Positions 1 to 4,903 of a stretch of DNA of 5,403 nucleotides are shown here, in pieces. A program made the translations under genes and the position numbers. This DNA is from Candidatus Omnitrophota bacterium (GTDB lineage: Bacteria; Omnitrophota; Gorgyraeia; Duberdicusellales; 4484-171), in contig JAQVOZ010000113.1 in the NCBI GenBank assembly GCA_028702365.1, forward strand, positions 1-5,403, read 5' to 3'. A model generated the notes under the pieces. That model was not told the origin of the DNA. It saw only the letters and a program-made list of their open reading frames with translations, and ran no database searches. Each line of letters begins with the position of its first letter. Position 1 is the stretch's first letter.

Positions 1-289
1 TTTTGTGGCGGCACCGCTTACGCAAACTGTTTACGGAATGATTGTAATGAGGCAGTTAATGGCAATAGCCATGAAGGGCCAGTATTTATGGAGCGTTGGT
101 GCATTTGCCGGACTCGCAATAGGGCTATCTGCATTATGGCAGGGAAAGTGCGCTGCAGCTGCGTGTGACGCTATGGGAGAAACCGGAAAGGGCTTTGGAA
201 ACTTTCTTGTTGTCTTGGGTATGACTGAAACAGTCGCGCTTTTAGTTATGGCTTTTACGCTTATGCTTTTAGGCATAATCGGGGCGTGA
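1..289 (+). CDS. atpK: V-type ATP synthase subunit K (membrane proteolipid), C-terminal part, 5' truncated by window
   Basis: This is the C-terminal part of the rotor-ring proteolipid of a V/A-type ATPase, a membrane subunit that carries H+ or Na+ through the Vo sector. The reading frame is open from base 2, so the GTG at base 5 need not be the start. The first residues (LTQTVYG) match the end of the second helix of four-helix NtpK-type proteins (about 150 aa). A helix rich in G and A follows, ending in WQGKCAAA, as in the family's GIAQGKVAAA segment. The last helix carries the ion-binding carboxylate in MTETVALL, the Glu at about residue 75 counted from base 5. The protein ends in a hydrophobic tail (LMLLGIIGA). 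The rest of the gene and probably the other V-ATPase subunits lie upstream. An F-type subunit c is less likely, because helix order and motif context fit the double-hairpin V-type protein. Confidence 0.85.
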   Translation, partial: FVAAPLTQTVYGMIVMRQLMAIAMKGQYLWSVGAFAGLAIGLSALWQGKCAAAACDAMGETGKGFGNFLVVLGMTETVALLVMAFTLMLLGIIGA

Positions 290-302
290 TAGAAATTTTT
301 GC

Positions 303-379
303 GGGCGCATAGCTCAGCTGGTTAGAGCACTTCTTTTACAAGGAAGGGGTCTAAGGTTCGAATCCTTATGCGCCCACCA
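303..379 (+). tRNA. tRNA-Val (anticodon UAC), CCA encoded
   Basis: A full cloverleaf can be folded by hand. The acceptor stem GGGCGCA (303-309) pairs perfectly with TGCGCCC (369-375), followed by discriminator A376 and an encoded CCA (377-379). The D-stem is GCTC/GAGC, with GG at 320-321 in the loop. The anticodon stem CTTCT/GGAAG (330-334/342-346, one G-U at the loop end) closes a 7-nt loop with U33 at 336 and anticodon TAC at 337-339, which reads GUA valine codons. The T-stem TAAGG/CCTTA encloses TTCGAAT. No long variable arm is present. The gene starts 13 nt after the ATPase subunit stop codon with no obvious promoter between, so it may be transcribed with the upstream operon and processed. 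Confidence 0.97.
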
Positions 380-396
380 TATTAAAAATTGATAAG

Positions 397-414
397 ATAA
401 TAAGGAATTAAAAG
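397..414 (+). repeat. Left copy of AT-rich direct repeat flanking the DUF6941-like gene
   Basis: ATAATAAGGAATTAAAAG here recurs at 837-853 as ATAATAAGAATTAAAAG, differing only by one G. The two copies bracket the small gene at 448-840. The repeat is nearly all A and T, so coincidence is possible. It is listed because both copies sit at the edges of one gene, next to a tRNA. Confidence 0.4.
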
Positions 415-436
415 TTAAAAATAAAGACAAAAAACT

Positions 437-441
437 GGAGG
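437..441 (+). promoter_or_regulatory. Strong Shine-Dalgarno of the DUF6941-like gene
   Basis: GGAGG lies 6 nt before the ATG at 448. It fixes that start and argues that this small gene is really translated. Confidence 0.8.
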
Positions 442-447
442 TAAAAT

Positions 448-840
448 ATGCAAGCTAAAAAACCTGTTATTAAGGCCTTGTTGGTTTGTGACTATATCAT
501 TACCGATCGAAACGGTGGCAAAAATAGTTTGATAGGTATATTCGAAAATATTAATTGTAAAACGTTTCCACATATTCATGGCAATCTTGGCGTTTATGTA
601 AACTTTTCAGATGCTTTAGGTGATTATGAATTCAAGTTAGAATTGATTGATTTATCGAATAACGAAGCCATTGGCCACAGCAACCCCATAAAAACAAATT
701 TTAATGATACAGTAGAGTCTTTCAATTTAGCTTTTTTACTTTCTGGTTTAAAATTTGATCATCCAGGGAAATATCTTTTTAAGCTTTCGGCTAATGGTGA
801 AGGATTCGGAACAGCAGCAGTTAATGTAATACAAATATAA
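448..840 (+). CDS. Conserved protein of unknown function, DUF6941-like
   Basis: A 130-residue soluble protein with no signal peptide, membrane segment or recognisable catalytic motif. The N-terminus (ALLVCDYIITDRNGGKNSLIG, followed by IFENI) resembles the DUF6941 family as I recall it: a short beta-rich protein beginning with a 'CDY...G..SLIGIF..I' block. The middle has a YEFKLELIDL strand and the C-terminus a PGKYLFKLSANGE block, which suggests alternating strands in a beta-sandwich-like fold (inference). The start is well supported by GGAGG 6 nt upstream. It lies between tRNA-Val and thrS and ends only 13 nt before the first possible thrS start, so the two may be co-transcribed. A near-identical AT-rich repeat flanks it, which might mark an insertion. 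The family has no function I know of, and none should be inferred from the neighbouring translation genes alone. Confidence 0.8.
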   Translation: MQAKKPVIKALLVCDYIITDRNGGKNSLIGIFENINCKTFPHIHGNLGVYVNFSDALGDYEFKLELIDLSNNEAIGHSNPIKTNFNDTVESFNLAFLLSGLKFDHPGKYLFKLSANGEGFGTAAVNVIQI

Positions 841-853
841 TAAGAATTAAAAG
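837..853 (+). repeat. Right copy of AT-rich direct repeat flanking the DUF6941-like gene
   Basis: Partner of the copy at 397-414, identical apart from one missing G. It overlaps the stop codon of the small gene and runs up to the first candidate thrS ATG at 854. Confidence 0.4.
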
Positions 854-2743
854 ATGTTATATAACGTCAAGACAGATTTAAACCGCAGAGCCACAAGAAG
901 TTTATGGTGGCACTTTGGATCGGGTCAGAAAAGAAAAAGAGATGCACCTAGAATGTTAAGGTCTTCGTCTGATATTGAATCTTTTTCTGTAATTCCAGCA
1001 ATGGAAGGATATCACACTCCGTGGATTACGGAGGATGATTTAAGAAAGCTAAGACATTCTTGTGCGCATATTATGGCTTCTGCGGTTAAAAAAATATACC
1101 CTCAAGCAAAATTAGGTATAGGGCCATCAATAAAAAACGGGTTTTACTATGATTTTGAAATTCCTGGGGGCATAAAAGAGGAAGACTTAAGCCGCATTGA
1201 GCAATTAATGCGCGAAGAAATAAATAAAAAATTGCCATTCATCCATGAAGAATGGGAAAGTGAAAAAGCTATCGAATTTTTTAAGGAAAAAGGAGAAACT
1301 TTTAAAGTTGAGTTAATAAAAGATTTGGCGCAGCCTAAAGTTTCAATATACAAGCACGGCGATTTCGTAGATTTATGCAAGGGGCCGCACATTGAATCAA
1401 CCAAAGAGGCAAAATACTTTAAAATACTTTCAACCTCAGGTGCGTTTTGGAAAGGCATTGATACCAATCAACAACTCGTGCGAATTTACGGAACAGTTTT
1501 TTTCAGTAAAGAAGCTCTCGAAAGTTTTCTTAATTTTTTAAAAGAGGCAGAGATACGGGATCACAGAAATCTCGGAAGAGAACTTGGGCTTTTTGAATTA
1601 TTTTATAACGAAGCAGGAGCCGGACTTGTTTTTTATCTGCCGGATGGCGCACGGCTTAAAAGGATAATTGAAGATTGGGAAATTAAAGAACATTATAAAC
1701 GCGGATATAAAATGGTTCAGACCCCGCACATAATGGATAAGAAATTATGGGAACAAAGCGGCCACCTCGGTTACTATCAGGATTATATGTATCCGGTAAC
1801 CAAGGAAAACCAGGAATTCATTTTAAAGCCGATGAATTGCCCGGGGCACATATTGATTTATAAAGCAGGCTTGCATAGCTGGAGAGAGCTGCCTTTAAGA
1901 ATGTTTGAGCTCGGCACAGTTTATCGCTACGAGAAAAGCGGAGTACTTCACGGGCTACTTCGCGTGCGCGGTTTCACCCAGGATGATGCGCATATATTCT
2001 GCCGCAAGGAAGATTTATATTCAGAGATAGAAGGAGTTTTGGATTTTGTAAAAGATGCAATGAATAAATTCGGCTTCGCCGGTTTTACGGCAGAGCTTAG
2101 CACGCGTCCGGAAAAGTTTATCGGAGAAAAAGAAAATTGGGAAATAGCTGAAGGTATTCTTGAGGAAGTGCTTAAGAAAAAAGGGTTCAATTATAAAATT
2201 AATCCTGGTGACGGCGCCTTCTACGGCCCAAAAATAGACATAAAGCTTAAAGATGCTTTAAACAGAGAATGGCAGTGCGCAACCGTCCAGCTTGATTATG
2301 CTATTCCCGAGAGATTCGATTTAACTTATCGCGATACTTCCGGGAAAGATACGCGTGTGGTTATGATTCACCGCGTAATACTGGGAAGTTTAGAGAGGTT
2401 TATTGCAACGCTTATTGAGCATTATGCAGGCAAATTTCCTCTCTGGCTTTCTCCTACCCAGGTAAGCGTGTTAAATATTACGCAAGATACAGAAGAATAT
2501 GCAAAAGAAATAAAGGATATTTTAGAAAAAGAAAATTTCAGAGTCGAAGCTGATTTGCGCAACGAAACTTTGCAGAGGAAAATAAGAGAAAAAGAAATGC
2601 GTAAAGTGCCTTACATGGTTATAGTAGGCAAGAAGGAACTGGAAACCAAGCAGATTTCTGTAAGAGCAAGGGGAATGCAGAATCTAGGCAATATGGACAT
2701 AGAAGGGTTTCTGGCTCTTTTAAAAAAAGAGTCAGTCGGTTAA
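854..2743 (+). CDS. thrS: Threonine--tRNA ligase (class II), TGS-less form; start uncertain
   Basis: Charges tRNA-Thr with threonine in the cytoplasm. Numbered from ATG 854 (629 aa), the editing domain begins near residue 62. It keeps all four editing-site residues: H68 and H72 (HSCAH), C175 and H179 (CKGPH). The class II catalytic core follows from about 240-525. Its zinc ligands are C329 (MNCPGH), H380 (DDAH) and H506 (MIHR); motif 2 has R358 in YRYE, and motif 3 runs through HRVILGSLER. The HGTP anticodon-binding domain fills about 528-629. The N-terminal TGS domain of the long E. coli-type enzyme is absent, as known for cyanobacterial ThrRS. Residues 1-49 (SLWWHF, QKRKRD) look unlike any ThrRS segment. 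No candidate start has a good Shine-Dalgarno: ATG 854 has almost none, ATG 953 only a weak AAAGAGA, and ATG 1001 none, although 1001 would give a typical 580-aa TGS-less enzyme. Function is sure; the start is not. Confidence 0.96.
   Translation: MLYNVKTDLNRRATRSLWWHFGSGQKRKRDAPRMLRSSSDIESFSVIPAMEGYHTPWITEDDLRKLRHSCAHIMASAVKKIYPQAKLGIGPSIKNGFYYDFEIPGGIKEEDLSRIEQLMREEINKKLPFIHEEWESEKAIEFFKEKGETFKVELIKDLAQPKVSIYKHGDFVDLCKGPHIESTKEAKYFKILSTSGAFWKGIDTNQQLVRIYGTVFFSKEALESFLNFLKEAEIRDHRNLGRELGLFELFYNEAGAGLVFYLPDGARLKRIIEDWEIKEHYKRGYKMVQTPHIMDKKLWEQSGHLGYYQDYMYPVTKENQEFILKPMNCPGHILIYKAGLHSWRELPLRMFELGTVYRYEKSGVLHGLLRVRGFTQDDAHIFCRKEDLYSEIEGVLDFVKDAMNKFGFAGFTAELSTRPEKFIGEKENWEIAEGILEEVLKKKGFNYKINPGDGAFYGPKIDIKLKDALNREWQCATVQLDYAIPERFDLTYRDTSGKDTRVVMIHRVILGSLERFIATLIEHYAGKFPLWLSPTQVSVLNITQDTEEYAKEIKDILEKENFRVEADLRNETLQRKIREKEMRKVPYMVIVGKKELETKQISVRARGMQNLGNMDIEGFLALLKKESVG
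2711..2735 (+). other. Hairpin in the last codons of thrS
   Basis: CTGGCTCTTTT (2711-2721) pairs with AAAAGAGTCAG (2725-2735) over 11 bp, with one G-U at 2714/2732 and an AAA loop. It sits inside the final thrS codons. No U-tract follows (the next bases are TCGGTTAATA), so it is not a standard intrinsic terminator. It could slow RNase or ribosome passage between thrS and infC, or simply reflect the codons of LLKKES. Confidence 0.35.
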
Positions 2744-2779
2744 TATATTGGCAGTGGCATATGCCATTTAAGAAGGAGG
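2738..2779 (+). promoter_or_regulatory. infC leader: small hairpin plus strong Shine-Dalgarno
   Basis: AAGGAGG (2773-2779) lies 9 nt before GTG 2789 and fixes the infC start. Just upstream, TGGCA (2749-2753) can pair with TGCCA (2762-2766), or the palindrome TGGCATATGCCA can fold alone. TTAA at 2740-2743, which includes the thrS stop codon, can pair with TTAA at 2768-2771. The layout GGTTAA-hairpin-ATTTAAG-Shine-Dalgarno is like the stronger leaders of rpmI and rplT, but the pairing is shorter and interrupted. Confidence 0.4.
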
Positions 2780-2788
2780 CAGTGAAGA

Positions 2789-3292
2789 GTGAGGTATATA
2801 AGAGTTAACGAAAAGATATTTGCCAAGACATTAAGAATTATCGGGCCGGAAGGAGAACAGCTTGGGATTTTTCCGCGGGAACTTGCTTTGAAAAAAGCGG
2901 ACGAAGCAGAGCTTGATTTGGTTGAAGTAGCTCCCGCAGCAAATCCTCCGGTATGCCGCATAATGGATTTTTCAAAGTACCGCTATGAGCAGGAAAAACG
3001 CGAAAGAGAAGTAAAAAAACACCAAAAGCAGGCCCAGCTTAAGGAGATACGCTTAAGCCCGAGAATAGATATGCATGACTATGAAATAAAATCAAAACAC
3101 GTAAAAGAGTTTCTTGAGAAAGGCCATAAGGTAAGAATAAGAATGTTATTTCGCGGCCGAGAACTCGCCCATAAAGACCTGGGTAACCGTGTTATCGGGA
3201 AACTCATTCAGGATATAGAAAAAATAGGCAAAGTGGACAAGGATCCGATAATGCTTGGAAAAGCATTGATAATGGTATTGGGGCCGAAGTAA
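2789..3292 (+). CDS. infC: Translation initiation factor IF-3
   Basis: Binds the 30S subunit, keeps it apart from 50S and proofreads initiator tRNA and start codon selection. The 167 aa are full length for the family. The N-domain covers about residues 2-72, beginning with the usual RVNEKI, and contains the IF-3 signature RIMDFSKY at 57-64. A charged linker helix follows (about 65-84). The C-domain starts with the conserved KEIRLSPRIDMHDYEIK block (85-101) and includes VRIRMLFRGRE (115-125). The start is GTG with AAGGAGG 9 nt upstream; ATG would be the ordinary choice. E. coli infC starts with AUU, through which IF-3 regulates itself. GTG is not discriminated that way, so autocontrol through the start codon is not implied. 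It lies 45 nt after thrS, in the standard thrS-infC-rpmI-rplT order. Confidence 0.98.
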   Translation: MRYIRVNEKIFAKTLRIIGPEGEQLGIFPRELALKKADEAELDLVEVAPAANPPVCRIMDFSKYRYEQEKREREVKKHQKQAQLKEIRLSPRIDMHDYEIKSKHVKEFLEKGHKVRIRMLFRGRELAHKDLGNRVIGKLIQDIEKIGKVDKDPIMLGKALIMVLGPK

Positions 3293-3353
3293 GACAAATT
3301 ACTGCGAATGCCTGTTTACGTGGCAGATAGGGTTGAAAATATTATATTTATAT

Positions 3354-3414
3354 ACCCCTTGCGCTTGAAGCGCCTGGGGTTAAATTTCGCGACGCGGTCG
3401 CGAAATTTAAGGAG
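3354..3414 (+). promoter_or_regulatory. Structured rpmI leader RNA, candidate ribosomal-protein autoregulatory element
   Basis: Two adjacent hairpins precede rpmI. The first has ACCCC (3354-3358) pairing with GGGGT (3376-3380) and GCGCT (3361-3365) with AGCGC (3369-3373), separated by a TT/CT internal loop and capped by TGA. The second is a perfect 14-bp stem: 3380-3393 (TTAAATTTCGCGAC) pairs with 3397-3410 (GTCGCGAAATTTAA) around a GCG loop. The two share base 3380, so they would nearly stack. The stem ends inside the Shine-Dalgarno AAGGAG (3409-3414), 6 nt before the ATG, so folding should limit ribosome access. No U-tract follows, which argues against a terminator. The same plan recurs before rplT. 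L20 control of rpmI/rplT translation is known in E. coli and B. subtilis; that L20 is the ligand here is inference. Confidence 0.7.
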
Positions 3415-3420
3415 CAAAAT

Positions 3421-3621
3421 ATGCCAAAACTAAAAACAAAGAAAGGATTTGCAAAAAGATTAAAAGTTACGAAGAACAAAAAAATTCTTCGTTCAAAAGG
3501 AAGCAGGCGCCATCTTCTAAGCGCAAGAACCGAGAAAAGGAAAAGATTCTTACGGAAAAAAGCGCTTGTTGTCGGCGTGGACAGAATGGCGGTAAAGAGA
3601 GCGTTGCCGTATCAATTTTAA
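3421..3621 (+). CDS. rpmI: 50S ribosomal protein L35
   Basis: A small, very basic 50S protein of 66 aa, the usual L35 length. It opens with the family hallmark MPKLKTKKGFAKR and keeps the LRSKGSRRHLLSARTEKRKR core that binds 23S rRNA. The C-terminus ends at ALPYQF, in the position where L35 proteins typically end in a short LPY-type tail. AAGGAG lies 6 nt before the ATG and is partly paired within the upstream hairpin. It stands between infC and rplT as in most bacteria, but is separated from infC by an unusually long structured leader of 128 nt, which suggests its translation is controlled separately. Confidence 0.98.
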   Translation: MPKLKTKKGFAKRLKVTKNKKILRSKGSRRHLLSARTEKRKRFLRKKALVVGVDRMAVKRALPYQF

Positions 3622-3646
3622 AATTTTTTGATGTACTTTATGTATT

Positions 3647-3757
3647 ACCCTTTGCGCCCATATATCTCGTAAATTTTCTCAGGCCTTGTGCCAGTAAAAT
3701 TTACAAGAAGCGCTTCGGGTTAAATCGTCCAACCAAAGGTTGGACAATTTAAGGAGG
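3647..3757 (+). promoter_or_regulatory. Structured rplT leader RNA, second copy of the rpmI-type element with an extra hairpin
   Basis: ACCC (3647-3650) pairs with GGGT (3717-3720) and GCGC (3654-3657) with GCGC (3710-3713), across a TTT/TTC internal loop. These are the same elements as before rpmI. Here the apical loop is replaced by a long hairpin, GTAAATTTT (3669-3677) with AAAATTTAC (3696-3704). Next comes a stem of TTAAAT/ATTTAA (3720-3725/3747-3752), a C/A mismatch and GTCCAACC/GGTTGGAC (3727-3734/3738-3745) around an AAA loop. The Shine-Dalgarno AAGGAGG (3751-3757) overlaps the stem's last two bases and lies 8 nt before the ATG. Bases 3707-3725 match 3367-3385 of the rpmI leader at 17 of 19 positions. 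The inner hairpin sequence differs but still pairs, which points to selection on structure. A ribosomal-protein (L20) operator is the likeliest role; this is inference. Confidence 0.7.
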
Positions 3758-3765
3758 TATCTTAA

Positions 3766-4110
3766 ATGCGAGTAAAACAACAACCGGCTTCGCGTGCACG
3801 TAAGAAAAAAGTCCTTAAAATGGCGAAAGGCTATTGGGGCAGGCGTTCGAAAAACTTCAGGCGCGCAATTGAAACAGTACGCCGCGCGCTTGTTTATTCT
3901 TACAGAGACAGACGCGCCAGACGCCGGGAATTTCGCGCGCTCTGGATTACGCGTATCAATGCCGCAGTACGGGAAAAAGGGCTGACCTACAATGATTTTA
4001 TGCATGATTTGCAGAAGAAAAACGTTCTTCTCTCAAGAGACATGCTTGCAAAAATAGCAGCTGAATATCCTGCGGTTTTTGATAAAATAGTAGAAGAAGT
4101 AAAAAAATAA
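3766..4110 (+). CDS. rplT: 50S ribosomal protein L20
   Basis: Binds 23S rRNA early in 50S assembly and, in E. coli and B. subtilis, also represses its own operon by binding leader RNA. The 114 aa are close to the normal 115-120. The basic N-terminal extension (RVKQQPASRARKKKVLKMAKGYWGRRSKNFRRA) is followed by the globular part with the family signature EFRALWITRINAAVRE around W60-N65. The C-terminal domain, which in other species carries the leader-RNA binding function, is present to the end. The start is certain: AAGGAGG lies 8 nt upstream of the ATG. The usual Ala after Met is missing (MRVK rather than MARVK). It follows rpmI after a 144-nt structured gap instead of the usual few bases. Confidence 0.98.
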   Translation: MRVKQQPASRARKKKVLKMAKGYWGRRSKNFRRAIETVRRALVYSYRDRRARRREFRALWITRINAAVREKGLTYNDFMHDLQKKNVLLSRDMLAKIAAEYPAVFDKIVEEVKK

Positions 4111-4173
4111 GGAAAGCTATCAGTTATCTCAACCAACGGGTTGACCCGCCTAAATATTTTTATAAGGTGACGG

Positions 4174-4234
4174 GGCTTTCAGCTTGCCCTTCAAGGGCAC
4201 CCTTTTGGGAGCTGACAGCTGAGAGCTGAAGGCC
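4174..4234 (+). repeat. Intergenic hairpin with AGCTGAN heptamer repeats before trkA
   Basis: The 144-nt gap between rplT and trkA holds one sizeable structure. GGCTTTCAGCT (4174-4184) pairs with AGCTGAAGGCC (4224-4234) over 11 bp with one G-U. Inside is a compact hairpin, TGCCCT (4185-4190) with AGGGCA (4194-4199), then CCC-TTTT-GGG (4200-4209). Three tandem heptamers follow: AGCTGAC, AGCTGAG and AGCTGAA (4210-4230), the last forming part of the outer stem. I have a general recollection of similar heptamer strings as dispersed intergenic repeats in other bacterial genomes. No U-tract follows directly, so termination of the ribosomal operon here is possible but not shown. The trkA Shine-Dalgarno AAGGA (4245-4249) lies beyond the stem and is free. 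Confidence 0.55.
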
Positions 4235-4254
4235 GAGAGCTTTTAAGGAAAAAT

Positions 4255-4899
4255 ATGTACGTAATCATAGTAGGCTGCGGCCGTGTAGGTTCAGAACTTG
4301 CCAAACTGCTTTCAAACGAAGGGCATGATGTTGTCGTAATTGACAAAAGCCCTTCTTCTTTTGACAGGCTGGGCGGCGCATTTAACGGCATAACGCTGGT
4401 TGGCAACGGCTTTGACCAGGACTTATTAAAAAGCGCAGGCATTGAAAAGGCAGATGCTTTCTGTACCGTTACAAACGGCGACAACACAAACCTCATTTCC
4501 GCGCAGGTTGCAAAGAAAATATTCAACGTGCCGAAAGTTATTGCAAGAGTTTATGACCCTCAGCGCGCCCACATATACGCAGCGCTTGGCATGGACATAA
4601 TAAGCGGAACCATACTCTTTGCGGCTATGCTGCGTGACAAAATCATTGAAAGCCACTTCTCAAGCTATCTTATTGAAACAAAAGATTTAGGGGTTATCGA
4701 AATAGACCCTAAAAAAAATCTTATCGGTAGCCCCGTTCAAAGTTTAAATATCCCGGGAGAATTTATCGTAGTTACTGTAAGGCGTATGGATGGAGTCATA
4801 ATTCCTGACGAGAAAACAAAGATTGAGGAGAGCGATATTCTAATGGGTGTAGTTAAAGTAAGAAGCCTTAGCAAGATAAAAGAAAGATTTAGCTTATAA
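4255..4899 (+). CDS. trkA: TrkA-type K+ transport regulatory protein (RCK_N + RCK_C), first of two
   Basis: A cytosolic subunit that binds a nucleotide and gates a Trk/Ktr-type potassium transporter. Its 214 aa match a single-RCK protein such as KtrA (about 220 aa), half the length of E. coli TrkA. Residues 1-120 form the Rossmann RCK_N domain, with an intact GCGRVG loop (G7, G9, G12), acidic D30 after the second strand for the ribose, GNG at 50-52 and ARVYDP at 97-102. Residues of about 138-207 form the RCK_C (TrkA_C) ligand-binding domain. The start is supported by AAGGA 5 nt before the ATG. The next gene begins 4 nt after its stop and is a related protein, so the pair is surely one transcription unit. 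The membrane partner (TrkH/KtrB-like) is not in the window and is expected downstream. Telling TrkA from KtrA/KtrC is not possible here. Confidence 0.93.
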   Translation: MYVIIVGCGRVGSELAKLLSNEGHDVVVIDKSPSSFDRLGGAFNGITLVGNGFDQDLLKSAGIEKADAFCTVTNGDNTNLISAQVAKKIFNVPKVIARVYDPQRAHIYAALGMDIISGTILFAAMLRDKIIESHFSSYLIETKDLGVIEIDPKKNLIGSPVQSLNIPGEFIVVTVRRMDGVIIPDEKTKIEESDILMGVVKVRSLSKIKERFSL

Positions 4900-4903
4900 A
4901 ATT

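Noticed and set aside
389..426. Possible promoter (TTGATA plus an AT-rich -10) before the DUF6941-like gene
   Set aside because: No acceptable -10 box occurs at 16-18 nt from TTGATA.
906..913. GGTGGCAC upstream of thrS, resembling the T-box core (GGTGGNACC)
   Set aside because: Only the central bases match. There is no CCGCG continuation, no room for a full specifier stem upstream, and no terminator/antiterminator pair nearby.
1030..1034. GGAGG inside the thrS N-terminal region as a Shine-Dalgarno for a shorter start
   Set aside because: The in-frame codon at the right distance (1040) is TTA, and no ATG, GTG or TTG in frame lies before the conserved HSCAH motif; it is codons for T-E-D.
1147..1467. 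Antisense open frames opposite thrS, rplT, trkA and the ATPase subunit
   Set aside because: They have no family resemblance, lie wholly opposite convincing genes and have low-complexity S/F/K-rich translations typical of antisense shadows.
3315..3354. Possible promoter (TTTACG / TATTAT) before the rpmI leader
   Set aside because: The -35 match is poor and the spacing (19 nt) long; AT-rich spacer makes chance matches likely.
3611..3632. AT-rich inverted sequence after rpmI as an intrinsic terminator
   Set aside because: The stem would be entirely weak A-T pairs with no GC-rich core, and rplT is expected to be co-transcribed.
4129..4161. TCAACC-AACG-GGTTGA hairpin after rplT, with a T-run further on, as terminator
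   Set aside because: The stem is only 6 bp and the T-run begins more than 10 nt after it, so it does not fit an intrinsic terminator.
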